A stretch of DNA of 64,000 nucleotides from Aquabacterium olei (GTDB lineage: Bacteria; Pseudomonadota; Gammaproteobacteria; Burkholderiales; Burkholderiaceae_C): contig NZ_CP029210.1 in assembly GCF_003100395.1 (NCBI RefSeq), positions 2,480,001 to 2,544,000 on the forward strand, written 5' to 3'. Positions 36,357-45,837 of the stretch are shown here, piece by piece. Made by a program: the position numbers and the translations under genes. Under the pieces are notes generated by a model. That model was not told the DNA's origin, did no database searches, and worked only from the letters and a program-made list of their open reading frames with translations. The stretch's first letter is position 1, and each line of letters starts with the position of its first letter.

Positions 36357-36878
36357 CTGCGCCAGCGGCGTCCGCGAAGCCTCGCCATGTTCGTCCTCCC
36401 CCAGCGTGCGGATCAGCGTTGCCAGGTCATCATGAAGGCGGATCAGCGTGGCCTCATCGAGCTGGGCCAGAGCCTGGGGAAGCACCCCGGCCATCGGCCC
36501 CGGCACACTGGAGAGCAAGGCACGGCCGCTCTCGCTGATCTCCAGGTGAACGACGCGGCGGTCCTGCTCGTCACGGCGCGACAGCATCAGCCCGCGCGAC
36601 ACCAGTGTGCGCACGAGGTTGCTGGTGGTCGACTGGTGGATGTCCATCCGCTGCGCCAGATCACCCACGACGATGCCCGGCTCGGCCGCCACCACGCTCA
36701 GTGCCCACAACTGCGCCCCGCCGACGCCGGTCTGCCGCTCGAGTTGCTGAAAGTGCGTCTTGACCGCGTTGAAGACCACGCGGAACTGACGCAGCACCAC
36801 AGCCGCCTGGGGTGGAAGTGCGCTGGTGCCGATGACATCGGCAGGCGCATTGATGCGCGTTGCAATCGGTTCTGACAC
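36351..36878 (-). CDS. MarR family transcriptional regulator
   Basis: A 175-residue winged-helix repressor starting with GTG. The dimer helix (FRVVFNAVKTHFQQLERQTGVGGAQLWALSVVA) is followed by the recognition region DLAQRMDIHQSTTSNLVRTLVSRGLMLSRRDEQDRRVVHLEISESG, with the wing DRR motif. The C-terminal helices close the dimer. Its start is only nine bases from the divergent ClC start, so it probably controls that gene as well as the promoter with the palindrome beyond its own stop. The ligand is unknown. Confidence 0.88.
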   Translation of the reverse strand: MSEPIATRINAPADVIGTSALPPQAAVVLRQFRVVFNAVKTHFQQLERQTGVGGAQLWALSVVAAEPGIVVGDLAQRMDIHQSTTSNLVRTLVSRGLMLSRRDEQDRRVVHLEISESGRALLSSVPGPMAGVLPQALAQLDEATLIRLHDDLATLIRTLGEDEHGEASRTPLAQL

Positions 36879-36887
36879 GGTGAGCCC

Positions 36888-38267
36888 ATGAAGAGTCGCT
36901 ACCCGTCGGACTGGCTGTCAGACGAAGCAAGGCACGAATTATCCGACTGGCGACGCTGGGCCGCGCGCGCCGTGGTCCTCCTTTTTGCGGCCCTGGCCGG
37001 GCTCGGGGTGATCAGCCTCACCTGGCTGACCGAACAGGCCCTGCACGCCTTCGGTGTCCTCCATGCGCGGTGGCAGTGGGCACCCCTGCTCTGGACGCCG
37101 GCGTTGACCGCCGGGATCGTCTGGATCACACGTCGCTTCGCGCCCGGCGCCGCCGGCTCCGGCATCCCCCAGGTGCTCGCGGCGCAGGACCCGGCTGTGC
37201 CTGTCGAGCAACGCCAGCTCTTCGTGTCGGTGAGGCTTGCACTGGCCAAGGTGGTTCTGACGGCCGGCGGCCTGCTCGCCGGGCTGTCGACCGGCCGGGA
37301 AGGTCCGTCGGTCCAGGTGGCCGCTGGGCTGATGCACCACGCCCGGCGCTGGCTGCCTGCCCGCAGCCCAGTCAACGAGCGCGGTCTGCTGGTGGCCGGC
37401 GGTGCGGCCGGCATCGCGGCGGCCTTCAACACCCCGCTGGGTGGTGTGATGTTCGCCATCGAGCAGCTCTCGCGCCGCCCGGAAGACCGGGCCAGCGGCC
37501 TGCTCATCGGGGCCATCGTCCTGGCGGGCCTGCTCGCCGTCTCCATCCACGGCAATGACACCTACTTCGGGCGCATCGACGCCACGGCCCTGTCGTGGGG
37601 GCTGTGGGGCCCCGGCCTGATGGTGGCGATTCTGTGCGGCCTGCTGGGTGGGCTGTTCTCCCGGCTGCTGATCCAGTCGATGCGCGGCGGGTCGGACGTT
37701 TTCAGCCGGTGGCGTCAACGGCATCCGGTGCGCTTTGCCGCCGGCTGCGGCCTTGCCGTGGCGGTCATCGGCATCGTCACGCAAGGCAGCACCTTTGGCG
37801 GTGGCTATGGCACGACGCGGGCCCTGCTGCAAGGCCAGGAGCCGACCCACGGGCTGTACGTGGTGCTGCGCATGGTGGTCACCTGGCTGTCGGCCTGGAG
37901 CGGCGTACCAGGCGGCATCTTTGCCCCAGCCCTCACCATCGGAGCCGGCATCGGGCACGACGTGGCCGGCTGGACAGGCCACGCCCATCCGGCCCTGATC
38001 GCGCTTGGCATGGCCGGCTTTCTGGCCGGTGCTACGCAGAACCCGTTTACCGCCTTCATCATCGTCATGGAGATGGTCGAGGGCCACGCCATGGTCCTGA
38101 GCCTGATGGGCTGCGCGATGCTGTCGAGCGGCATGGCCCGTGTGATCAGCCCACCGCTTTATGTCGCACTCGCTGAACTGCAGTTGCACCGACTGCCTGC
38201 CACGCCACCCGGCCAGCAAAAAGGGGCCCGAAGGCCCCTTGAGGATGCGGCGGACACCGCGTCGTGA
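36888..38267 (+). CDS. ClC family chloride channel / H+-Cl- exchanger
   Basis: A 459-residue membrane protein. Anion-binding signatures are GSGIPQV (about residues 87-93), GREGPSVQ and GGIFAPALTIGAGIG. The Glu of GREGPSV corresponds to the gating glutamate of ClC transporters. The C-terminus lacks CBS domains and ends in a basic low-complexity tail that overlaps the ilvD terminator. It starts nine bases from the divergent marR start with a GGTGA ribosome site. It probably moves chloride or a related anion such as nitrate; which one cannot be told. Confidence 0.9.
   Translation: MKSRYPSDWLSDEARHELSDWRRWAARAVVLLFAALAGLGVISLTWLTEQALHAFGVLHARWQWAPLLWTPALTAGIVWITRRFAPGAAGSGIPQVLAAQDPAVPVEQRQLFVSVRLALAKVVLTAGGLLAGLSTGREGPSVQVAAGLMHHARRWLPARSPVNERGLLVAGGAAGIAAAFNTPLGGVMFAIEQLSRRPEDRASGLLIGAIVLAGLLAVSIHGNDTYFGRIDATALSWGLWGPGLMVAILCGLLGGLFSRLLIQSMRGGSDVFSRWRQRHPVRFAAGCGLAVAVIGIVTQGSTFGGGYGTTRALLQGQEPTHGLYVVLRMVVTWLSAWSGVPGGIFAPALTIGAGIGHDVAGWTGHAHPALIALGMAGFLAGATQNPFTAFIIVMEMVEGHAMVLSLMGCAMLSSGMARVISPPLYVALAELQLHRLPATPPGQQKGARRPLEDAADTAS
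38218..38240 (-). terminator. Terminator of ilvD, inside the ClC 3' coding end
   Basis: Stem AAGGGGCC / GGCCCCTT (38221-38228 and 38233-38240). On the minus strand the loop is TTCG, a very stable tetraloop, followed by a T-run. It lies 35 bases after the ilvD stop and within the last codons of the converging ClC gene. Confidence 0.88.
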
Positions 38268-38275
38268 TGGCAGGC

Positions 38276-40126
38276 TCAGCGCTTGAGCTGGTTGATGTCG
38301 CGCACCGCGCCCGTGTCTGCCGACGTGGTGAGCAGCGCATAAGCCTGCAGCGCGGCCGACACCATCCGCTGGCGATTGACCGGCTTCCAGGCCTGATCGC
38401 CCTTGGCTTCCATGGCGGCACGGCGGGCGGCCAGCGCCTCGTCGCTGATGGCCAGGTGGATGCGACGGTTCGGGATGTCGATCTCGATCCTGTCGCCGTT
38501 CTCGACCAGCGCAATGGCGCCACCCATGCCGGCCTCGGGCGAGGCGTGGCCGATGGAGAGACCGGAGGTGCCGCCCGAGAAACGACCATCGGTCAGCAGC
38601 GCACACTGCTTGCCCAGGCCGCGGCTCTTCAGGTAAGACGTCGGGTACAGCATTTCCTGCATACCCGGGCCGCCCTTCGGGCCTTCGTAGCGGATCACGA
38701 CCACGTCGCCAGCCTGGACTTCTTCACCCAGGATGCCTTCGACGGCGTCTTCCTGGCTTTCATAGACACGGGCGGTGCCAGTGAACGTCCAGATCGACTC
38801 GTCGACGCCGGCCGTCTTCACGATGCAGCCCTTCTCGGCGATGTTGCCGTACAGCACGGCCAGACCGCCGTCCTTCGTGAAGGCATGGGTCGCCGCGCGG
38901 ATCACGCCCTTCTCACGGTCGAGGTCGAGCGCCTTCCAGCGGCTGTCCTGCGAGAACGCCACCTGCGTGGGGATGCCGCCCGGGGCTGCCTTGTAGAACG
39001 TGTGAACCGCTTCGTCCTGGGTGACCTTGACGTCCCAGTTTGCGATGGCATCGGCCATGGTCGGGCTGTGGACGGTGGGCACGTCGGTGTGCAGCAGGCC
39101 ACCACGGGCCAGCTCGCCCAGGATCGACATGATGCCACCCGCACGGTGCACGTCTTCGATGTGCACGTCGGGCACGGCCGGGGCGACCTTGCTCAGGCAC
39201 GGCACCTTGCGCGAGATGCGGTCGATGTCGGCCATCGTGAACGGCACTTCGGCCTCGCGGGCCGCCGCCAGCAGGTGCAGCACGGTGTTGGTCGAGCCGC
39301 CCATGGCCACGTCGAGCGCCACGGCGTTCTCGAAGGCCTTGAAGCTCGCAATGCTGCGCGGCAGCACGCTGAAGTCGTCCTGCTCGTAGTGGCGCTTGGC
39401 CAGCTCGACGATGGTGCGACCGGCCTTGCGGAACAGCTTTTCGCGGTCGGCGTGCGTGGCCACGATGGTGCCATTGCCCGGCAACGACAGGCCCAGGGCC
39501 TCGGTCAGGCAGTTCATCGAGTTGGCCGTGAACATGCCGGAGCACGACCCGCAGGTCGGGCAGGCCGAGCGCTCGACCTCGGCCACCTCCTCGTCGGAGC
39601 AGTTCTTGTCGGCCGCCTTGACCATGGCGTCAACCAGGTCCAGCGCAATGACCTTGCCCTCGATCTTGGCCTTGCCGGCCTCCATCGGGCCACCCGAGAC
39701 GAACACCACGGGGATGTTCAGGCGCAGGGCCGCCATCAGCATGCCCGGGGTGATCTTGTCGCAGTTGGAGATGCACACCAGCGCGTCGGCGGTGTGGGCG
39801 TTGACCATGTATTCGACGCTGTCGGCGATCAGGTCACGCGAGGGCAGCGAGTACAGCATGCCGCCGTGGCCCATGGCGATGCCGTCGTCCACCGCGATGG
39901 TGTTGAATTCCTTGGCCACGCCACCGGCCGCCTCGATCTCACGGGCCACCAGCTGGCCGAGGTCTTTCAGGTGGACGTGGCCGGGCACGAACTGCGTGAA
40001 GCTGTTGGCGATCGCGATGATCGGCTTCTCGAAATCGCCGTCCTTCATGCCCGTGGCGCGCCACAGGGCGCGGGCGCCCGCCATGTTGCGACCGGCGGTG
40101 GAAGTGCGGGAACGGTACTGGGGCAT
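38276..40126 (-). CDS. ilvD: Dihydroxy-acid dehydratase
   Basis: A 616-residue enzyme of valine and isoleucine synthesis that dehydrates dihydroxy-acids to 2-oxoacids. The length and sequence fit the E. coli [4Fe-4S] type. Cluster and substrate motifs are NCDKITPGM and [18 protein letters not shown]. The N-terminus [27 protein letters not shown] and the [16 protein letters not shown] block are diagnostic. The promoter probably lies within the 70-base gap upstream, where TAAAAT (40166-40171, minus strand) is a possible -10. Confidence 0.97.
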   Translation of the reverse strand: MPQYRSRTSTAGRNMAGARALWRATGMKDGDFEKPIIAIANSFTQFVPGHVHLKDLGQLVAREIEAAGGVAKEFNTIAVDDGIAMGHGGMLYSLPSRDLIADSVEYMVNAHTADALVCISNCDKITPGMLMAALRLNIPVVFVSGGPMEAGKAKIEGKVIALDLVDAMVKAADKNCSDEEVAEVERSACPTCGSCSGMFTANSMNCLTEALGLSLPGNGTIVATHADREKLFRKAGRTIVELAKRHYEQDDFSVLPRSIASFKAFENAVALDVAMGGSTNTVLHLLAAAREAEVPFTMADIDRISRKVPCLSKVAPAVPDVHIEDVHRAGGIMSILGELARGGLLHTDVPTVHSPTMADAIANWDVKVTQDEAVHTFYKAAPGGIPTQVAFSQDSRWKALDLDREKGVIRAATHAFTKDGGLAVLYGNIAEKGCIVKTAGVDESIWTFTGTARVYESQEDAVEGILGEEVQAGDVVVIRYEGPKGGPGMQEMLYPTSYLKSRGLGKQCALLTDGRFSGGTSGLSIGHASPEAGMGGAIALVENGDRIEIDIPNRRIHLAISDEALAARRAAMEAKGDQAWKPVNRQRMVSAALQAYALLTTSADTGAVRDINQLKR

Positions 40127-40196
40127 CAGGAAACTCCAGGCAGATGACGCTTGTGGGAACCGGTCATTTTAGCCCGCCCCACCAGCCGGCGCAGTG

Positions 40197-40454
40197 TCAG
40201 CGCCGCTTACGGGGGTTCTGCACGCCCATGGCGTCGACGGCCTTCTGTCGGCGCGCCTCGCGCTTGGCGGCCACCTTGTCCATCGCCAGCCGCTGCGTCC
40301 GCCCCGTGGTGTCGGACCACCACCACCACACCGCCGCCAGCCCGAAGGGCAGGCACAGTGCCCACCAGTGCGACGACCACGTCCACTCGCCCACCGGGCC
40401 AATGCCACCCAGCCACATCACCAGCAAGGCCACGCCGATCAACACAAACCACAT
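40197..40454 (-). CDS. TIGR04438 family small Trp-rich protein
   Basis: An 85-residue membrane protein. Two hydrophobic segments at about residues 2-17 and 29-46 hold nine tryptophans, including a WWWW run, followed by a basic tail (AAKREARRQKAVDAMGVQNPRKRR). This matches the small Trp-rich protein family TIGR04438, restricted to betaproteobacteria and of unknown function. It is divergent from the cytochrome c gene and upstream of ilvD on the same strand. Confidence 0.82.
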   Translation of the reverse strand: MWFVLIGVALLVMWLGGIGPVGEWTWSSHWWALCLPFGLAAVWWWWSDTTGRTQRLAMDKVAAKREARRQKAVDAMGVQNPRKRR

Positions 40455-40475
40455 GTGGTGCTTTCCTCATGCACG

Positions 40476-40492
40476 TGTCACGATAAGTGACA
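40476..40492. promoter_or_regulatory. Inverted repeat between the Trp-rich and cytochrome c genes
   Basis: TGTCAC-GATAA-GTGACA is a perfect 6-bp dyad with a five-base centre, placed 22 bases from the Trp-rich start codon and about 80 bases from the cytochrome start. The spacing resembles a dimeric regulator site (CRP/FNR-like in size but not in sequence). The regulator is unknown. Confidence 0.5.
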
Positions 40493-40573
40493 GCGCCGTC
40501 AACCCCGAGAAGGGTGAATGCGTTTATAAATCGACCTCCACTGTAATCCACCCCCCGTACCGGAAGGAGACCC

Positions 40574-40885
40574 ATGAAAAAACTGTCGACCCTCGTCGCC
40601 GCTGCTGCGCTGGCCACCCTCGCCGCCCCGGCCATGGCCAGCATGGAACTGGCCCAGAAGAAGTCCTGCCTGGCCTGCCATGGTGTCGAGCAGAAGATGA
40701 TCGGCCCGTCCTACAAGGACGTGGCGGCCAAGTACAAGGGCCAGAAGGGCGCCGAAGCCAAGCTGGTTGAAAAGGTGCTGAAGGGTGGCAAGGGCGCCTG
40801 GGGCGAGATCCCGATGCCGGCCAACCCCCAGGTCAGCGAAGCCGAAGCCAAGGAACTGGTGCACTGGATCCTGTCGCTGAAGTGA
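40574..40885 (+). CDS. Class I cytochrome c (c-551 type)
   Basis: A 103-residue periplasmic haem protein. The Sec signal peptide covers about residues 1-22 (ending AMA). The haem site is CLACH at 32-36, with axial His-36. The likely sixth ligand is Met-81 in the IPMPANP segment, followed by the C-terminal helix AKELVHWILSLK. This is the cytochrome c-551/c8 pattern of a small soluble electron carrier serving terminal oxidases or denitrification enzymes. GGAAGGAG precedes the ATG. Confidence 0.93.
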   Translation: MKKLSTLVAAAALATLAAPAMASMELAQKKSCLACHGVEQKMIGPSYKDVAAKYKGQKGAEAKLVEKVLKGGKGAWGEIPMPANPQVSEAEAKELVHWILSLK

Positions 40886-40926
40886 TCGGCGGCGCGGGCT
40901 GACACCGCGCCCCCTCTCAGCAACCA

Positions 40927-40948
40927 AGCGCCCTGCGGGGCGCTTTTT
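40927..40948 (+). terminator. Terminator after the cytochrome c gene
   Basis: Stem AGCGCCC / GGGCGCT (40927-40933 and 40938-40944) with loop TGCG, then TTTT. Confidence 0.9.
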
Positions 40949-40977
40949 CATGCCCTGCCGTCGGCGGGACGGACATG

Positions 40978-41003
40978 AAAAAGGCCCCGTCGAAACGGGG
41001 CCT
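40978..41003 (-). terminator. Terminator after the MFS transporter gene
   Basis: Stem AGGCCCCGT / ACGGGGCCT (40982-40990 and 40995-41003) with loop TTCG on the minus strand, followed by TTTTTC. It lies 55 bases after the MFS stop and faces the cytochrome terminator. Confidence 0.9.
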
Positions 41004-41057
41004 GGGGGGTTGTCTCCTCCGTGGGAGGTGCACTGCACCTCCCGCGTGGCATGCCGA

Positions 41058-42713
41058 TCAGTCGCCGGCGTAGATGTCCACGTCCTTGGTTTCCTTCACG
41101 AACAGCAGGCCGATCACGAAGGTGATGGACGCCACGATGATCGGATACCAGAGGCCGTTGTAGATGTTGCCGGTCTGAGCCACGATCGCGAAGGCGGTGG
41201 TGGGCAGCAGGCCGCCGAACCAGCCGTTGCCGATGTGGTACGGCAGGGACATCGAGGTGTAGCGGATGCGGGTCGGGAACATTTCCACCAGCATGGCCGC
41301 GATCGGGCCGTACACGGCGGTCACGTAGATCACGAGCAGCGTCAGGATGGCGATGACGAGCGGCTTGTTCAGCTTGGCCGGATCGGCCTTGGCCGGGTAG
41401 CCAGCATCACGGATGGCCTGCACCACTTCCTTCTTGAAGGCCGCGTCCTTGGCCTTGGCATCGTCGGCGCTCAGACCGGCCGAGCTGTACGAAGCGATCT
41501 CGCGGTCACCGACCTTGATCACGGCCACGCCATCACCGGACACGTTCTCGTAGTTCACCGAGTTGGCAGCCAGCACCTGCTTGGCGATGTCGCACGAGCT
41601 GGTGAACTTGGCGGTGCCAGTCGGGTTGAACTGGAACGAGCACTCGTTCTGGTTGGCGATCAGGGTCACGGGAGCCGTGGCCTGGGCCTTGGCCAGATCG
41701 GGGTTGGCGGCTTCCGTCAGGGCCTTGAACAGCGGGAAGTAGGTCAGCGCAGCAACCAGGCAGCCTGCCAGGATGATGGGCTTGCGGCCGATCTTGTCAG
41801 ACAGCGTGCCGAACACCACGAAGAACGGGGTGCCGATCAGCAGCGAGATGGCCACCAGGATGTTGGCGGTGGCGCCATCGACCTTCAAAGCCTGCGTCAG
41901 GAAGAACAGGGCATAGAACTGACCGGTGTACCAGACCACAGCCTGACCAGCGACCAGACCGAACAGGGCCAGGATCACGATCTTCAGGTTCTTCCACTGA
42001 CCGAAGGACTCGGACAGCGGGGCCTTGGAGGTCTTGCCTTCCGCCTTCATCTTCTTGAAGGCAGGAGACTCGTTCATGCTCATGCGGATCCACACGCTGA
42101 TGCCCAGCAGGATCACCGACACGAGGAACGGCACGCGCCAGCCCCAGTCCTGGAAGGCGTCTTCACCGATGATGGTGCGGGTGCCCAGAATCACCAGCAG
42201 CGACAGGAACAGACCCAGCGTGGCCGTGGTCTGGATCCAGGCGGTGTAGGCACCACGACGGCCGTGCGGCGCGTGCTCGGCCACATAGGTGGCGGCACCA
42301 CCGTACTCACCACCCAGTGCCAGGCCTTGCAGCAAGCGCAGGATGATCAGGATGACCGGGGCGGCCACGCCGATGGCGGCGTAGTTGGGCAGGATGCCGA
42401 CGATGAAGGTGGAGGCCCCCATCAGCAGGATGGTCACCAGGAAGGTGTATTTGCGGCCGATCATGTCGCCGAGGCGACCGAAGACCAGTGCGCCGAACGG
42501 ACGCACGATGAAGCCGGCTGCAAAAGCCAGCAGGGCAAAAATGAAGGCGGACGTCGGGTCCAGGCCGGCAAAGAACTGCTTCGCGATGATGGCTGCAAGC
42601 GAGCCATACAGGTAGAAGTCATACCACTCGAAAACCGTACCCAGACTCGAGGCGAAAATGACTTTCTTTTCCTCTTTGGTCATGGGCGCTGTGGAAACGC
42701 TCGGACTGGCCAT
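41058..42713 (-). CDS. MFS transporter, metabolite:H+ symporter (MHS) type
   Basis: A 551-residue carrier. The start at 42713 has GAGGAG seven bases before it. Family motifs are SSLGTVFEWYDFYLYG, RPFGALVFGRLGDMIGRKYT, RLLQGLALGGEYGGAATYVAEH and GTLSDKIGRKP. Unusually, about 120 residues (331-449) with two cysteines and mixed polar content are inserted in the second half, before helix VIAILTLLVIYVTAVYG; this should lie outside the membrane. It lies directly downstream of acs on the same strand with its own promoter, so acetate or another short carboxylate is a plausible substrate. Confidence 0.88.
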   Translation of the reverse strand: MASPSVSTAPMTKEEKKVIFASSLGTVFEWYDFYLYGSLAAIIAKQFFAGLDPTSAFIFALLAFAAGFIVRPFGALVFGRLGDMIGRKYTFLVTILLMGASTFIVGILPNYAAIGVAAPVILIILRLLQGLALGGEYGGAATYVAEHAPHGRRGAYTAWIQTTATLGLFLSLLVILGTRTIIGEDAFQDWGWRVPFLVSVILLGISVWIRMSMNESPAFKKMKAEGKTSKAPLSESFGQWKNLKIVILALFGLVAGQAVVWYTGQFYALFFLTQALKVDGATANILVAISLLIGTPFFVVFGTLSDKIGRKPIILAGCLVAALTYFPLFKALTEAANPDLAKAQATAPVTLIANQNECSFQFNPTGTAKFTSSCDIAKQVLAANSVNYENVSGDGVAVIKVGDREIASYSSAGLSADDAKAKDAAFKKEVVQAIRDAGYPAKADPAKLNKPLVIAILTLLVIYVTAVYGPIAAMLVEMFPTRIRYTSMSLPYHIGNGWFGGLLPTTAFAIVAQTGNIYNGLWYPIIVASITFVIGLLFVKETKDVDIYAGD

Positions 42714-42760
42714 GTGTGTGCTCCTCTTCATTGCCAAATTGCAGCCGCTTGTGGCGTGCT

Positions 42761-42796
42761 CACCCCAAATATAGGGGGTGTTTCGAGGGATGTCAT
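42761..42796 (-). promoter_or_regulatory. Promoter of the MFS transporter gene with flanking dyad
   Basis: On the minus strand ATGACA (42791-42796) and TATATT (42768-42773) are separated by 17 bases, a good sigma-70 match. The -10 lies inside CACCCC-AAATATAG-GGGGTG (42761-42780), a 6-bp inverted repeat that may be an operator. The rest of the 290-base gap to acs holds nothing recognised except a GGCCCC/GGGGCC hairpin at about 42980-43000 without a T-tract. Confidence 0.6.
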
Positions 42797-43006
42797 TCGG
42801 GGGAATGCGGATGAAAACAAGCCAAACCGACAAATTTCCACGAGGGTTTTCACGAATAGGATGGCTTCGTGCCCTGAAAAACCTGTCTTATTGGCCTGCG
42901 CATACCCAAGCGGTGGGGGTGGAACCCGGCCGATGAATTACTTTTGTGAAGAATATATCGGCGCGGGGACGGTGATGCCTTGGGCCCCGGTCAGGGGCCA
43001 CGACAT

Positions 43007-44980
43007 TCAATTGCTTTGAGCCAATTGATCGAGAATCGCCGGGTTTTCCAGGGTGCTGGTGTCCTGGGTGACGGCATCGCCCTTGGCGATCACACGCAGC
43101 AGGCGGCGCATGATCTTGCCGGAGCGCGTCTTCGGGAGGTTGTCCCCGAAGCGGATGTCCTTGGGTTTGGCGATCGGGCCGATCTCCTGCCCCACGTGGT
43201 TGCGCAGCAGCGAGGCCAGTTGCTTGGCCTCGTCGCCGGTGGGGCGGGGACGCTTGAGCACCACGAAGGCGCAGATGGCTTCGCCGGTCAGGTCGTCCGG
43301 ACGGCCCACCACAGCGGCTTCGGCCACCAGCGGGTGCGACACCAGCGCCGACTCGATTTCCATCGTGCCCATGCGGTGGCCCGACACGTTCAGCACGTCG
43401 TCAATGCGACCCGTGATGGTGAAGTAGCCGGTCTGAGCGTCGCGGATGGCGCCGTCGCCAGCCAGGTAGTACTTGCCGCCGAAATCGGCCGGGTAGTAGC
43501 TCTTCTTGAAGCGCTCCGAGTCACCCCAGATGTTGCGGATCATCGAAGGCCAGGGCTTGCGCACGACCAGCACGCCGCCCTGCCCCCACGGCACTTCCTT
43601 GCCGGTTTCGTCGACCACCGCGGCGTCGATGCCGGGGAACGGCAGCGTGCACGATCCGGGGGCCAGGTCATGGGCGCCCGGCAGCGGCGTGATCATGTGG
43701 CCACCCGTTTCGGTCTGCCAGAAGGTGTCGACGATCGGGCACTTGCCGCCGCCGATTTCGCGGTGATACCACTCCCAGGCGGCCGGGTTGATCGGCTCAC
43801 CCACGGTGCCCAGCAGGCGCAGGCTGCTGAGGTCGAACTGCTTGGGGTGCACTTCGGCGTTCGATTCGGCAGCCTTGATCAGCGCGCGGATGGCGGTGGG
43901 GGCCGTGTAGAAGATCGAGACCTTGTGGGCCTCGATCATGCGCCAGAAGCGGGCCGAATCCGGGTAGGTGGGCACGCCTTCGAAGACAACCTGGGTGCCC
44001 CCGCACGACAGCGGGCCGTAGGCCACGTAGCTGTGCCCCGTGACCCAGCCGATGTCGGCCGTGCACCAGAAGACGTCGTCAGGGCGCAGGTCGAAGGTCC
44101 ACTGCGTGGTCAGCGTGGCGTGCAGCAGGTAGCCGCCGGTGCTGTGCTGGACGCCCTTGGGCTTGCCGGTCGAACCGGAGGTGTACAGCAGGAACAGCGG
44201 GTGCTCGGCGCCCACCCACTCCGGCGGGCACACATCGGAAGCCTGCGCGGTCAGCTCGTCGAGCCAGGCGTCGCGGCCGGCCACCATGGGCACATCGCCG
44301 CCGGTGCGGCGCACCACGAGCACCTGGGTGACGCTGTCGCAGCCACCCAGGGTGAAGGCCTCATCGACGATGGTCTTCAGCGGCAGGCTCTTGCCGCCAC
44401 GCTTCTGTTCATCCGCGGTGATGACCAGCACGGCACCAGCGTCCTCGATGCGGTCGCGCAGCGACTGGGCCGAGAAACCACCGAACACCACCGAGTGCGT
44501 GGCGCCGATGCGGGCGCAGGCCTGCATGGCCACCACACCGTCCACCGACATCGGGAGATACAGGACGACGCGGTCACCCTTCTTCACGCCCTGCGCCTTC
44601 AGTACGTTGGCCAGGCGGGAAACGCGGGACAGCAATTCCTTGTAAGTCACCTTGGAGACGACGCCGTCGTCCGACTCGAAAATGATGGCGACCTTATCGC
44701 CCAGACCGGCTTCGACGTGGCGGTCCAGGCAGTTGTAGGAAGCGTTCAGCTCGCCGTCTTCAAACCATTTGAAGAAAGGCGCCTGGCTCTCGTCGAGGGT
44801 TTTGGTAAACGGTTTGTGCCACTTCAGCAACTCGCGGGCGTGGTTCGCCCAATAACCGCTGTAATCGGCCTCGGCGGCGGCCACCAGTTGGTCGTAGGCT
44901 GCGCGGCTGCCGACGCGGGCCTTGCTGGCAAACGCTTCCGGAACGGGATAGAGGCTGGGGGGGGTGCTTGTGCCAGTCAT
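43007..44980 (-). CDS. acs: Acetyl-CoA synthetase
   Basis: A 657-residue AMP-forming enzyme that converts acetate, ATP and CoA to acetyl-CoA. The start is the ATG ending at 44980 with AGGAGC upstream. Motifs are the P-loop [43 protein letters not shown], the hinge [23 protein letters not shown] and the C-terminal [14 protein letters not shown]. The lysine of the last motif is the site acetylated in related enzymes to turn activity off. Upstream of the divergent UPF0114 gene. Confidence 0.97.
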   Translation of the reverse strand: MTGTSTPPSLYPVPEAFASKARVGSRAAYDQLVAAAEADYSGYWANHARELLKWHKPFTKTLDESQAPFFKWFEDGELNASYNCLDRHVEAGLGDKVAIIFESDDGVVSKVTYKELLSRVSRLANVLKAQGVKKGDRVVLYLPMSVDGVVAMQACARIGATHSVVFGGFSAQSLRDRIEDAGAVLVITADEQKRGGKSLPLKTIVDEAFTLGGCDSVTQVLVVRRTGGDVPMVAGRDAWLDELTAQASDVCPPEWVGAEHPLFLLYTSGSTGKPKGVQHSTGGYLLHATLTTQWTFDLRPDDVFWCTADIGWVTGHSYVAYGPLSCGGTQVVFEGVPTYPDSARFWRMIEAHKVSIFYTAPTAIRALIKAAESNAEVHPKQFDLSSLRLLGTVGEPINPAAWEWYHREIGGGKCPIVDTFWQTETGGHMITPLPGAHDLAPGSCTLPFPGIDAAVVDETGKEVPWGQGGVLVVRKPWPSMIRNIWGDSERFKKSYYPADFGGKYYLAGDGAIRDAQTGYFTITGRIDDVLNVSGHRMGTMEIESALVSHPLVAEAAVVGRPDDLTGEAICAFVVLKRPRPTGDEAKQLASLLRNHVGQEIGPIAKPKDIRFGDNLPKTRSGKIMRRLLRVIAKGDAVTQDTSTLENPAILDQLAQSN

Positions 44981-45143
44981 GAGATGGGCTCCTGGGTACC
45001 TGCGCCACAAGGGCGCTGAGTCATTGAATCAATTGCCGGGACATGCCATACCATGGCGCAGGACAAGCCCTGGCTTTCCCTAAACCATGCGCCTCTCCCT
45101 ACAATTTGTTGCTCCGTAGTATCCCTGCTCCAAAGTGACACAG

Positions 45144-45740
45144 ATGCCCAAATCCCCCGCTGCAGTCCCGACGCCCCTCGGTTTCGTCCCCCGCCTGATC
45201 TTCGCCAGCCGCTGGCTCCAGATGCCGCTTTACCTGGGCTTGATCCTCGCCCAGGCGGTCTATGTCTTCCACTTCTGGGTCGAGCTCGTGCACCTCGTGG
45301 AGGCCGCGCTCGGCCAGCCCGAGGCGCTCAGGGCCATCTTCGAAGCCTCGGGCCAGAAAGCCAGCGCGGCTCCCACCCACCTCACCGAGACGACGATCAT
45401 GCTGGTCGTCCTGGGCCTGATCGACGTGGTGATGATCTCCAACCTCCTGATCATGGTGATCGTGGGGGGCTACGAGACCTTCGTTTCGCGCATGAACCTC
45501 GAAGGCCACCCGGATCAGCCCGAGTGGCTGGACCACGTGAATGCCTCGGTGCTGAAGGTGAAGCTCGCCACGGCCATCATCGGCATCAGCTCCATCCACC
45601 TGCTCAAGACCTTCATCAACGCCGAGAACTACTCCGACAAGGTCCTGATTGCCCAGACGGTGATCCACATCGCCTTCCTGTTCTCGGCCATGGCCATTGC
45701 CTACACCGACCGCCTGCTGCACCCGCCTGCCCACCACTGA
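45144..45740 (+). CDS. UPF0114/YqhA family membrane protein
   Basis: A 198-residue protein with three to four membrane helices (about residues 30-50, 84-108, 140-156 and 166-184). Blocks such as RLIFASRWLQMPLYLGLILAQ, DVVMISNLLIMVIVGGYETFVSRM and KVKLATAIIGISSIHLLKTFI match UPF0114 (TIGR00645, YqhA), of unknown function. A GTG three codons earlier is an alternative start. A TACAAT at 45100-45105 is a possible -10. The start of the fumarase gene follows 97 bases after its stop. Confidence 0.88.
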   Translation: MPKSPAAVPTPLGFVPRLIFASRWLQMPLYLGLILAQAVYVFHFWVELVHLVEAALGQPEALRAIFEASGQKASAAPTHLTETTIMLVVLGLIDVVMISNLLIMVIVGGYETFVSRMNLEGHPDQPEWLDHVNASVLKVKLATAIIGISSIHLLKTFINAENYSDKVLIAQTVIHIAFLFSAMAIAYTDRLLHPPAHH

Positions 45741-45837
45741 GCCGAAGTGCGCACACCTGCCCGGCCGATCCGTGTCCATCCTTGGCACAATGTCGGGCTC
45801 AACCCCATCCGTCCATCTGCCCCAAGAAGGCCCTGCC

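Noticed and set aside
45781..45800. TGGCAC before the fumarase gene as a sigma-54 promoter
   Set aside because: The -12 GC is missing at the required spacing; GG is found there instead.
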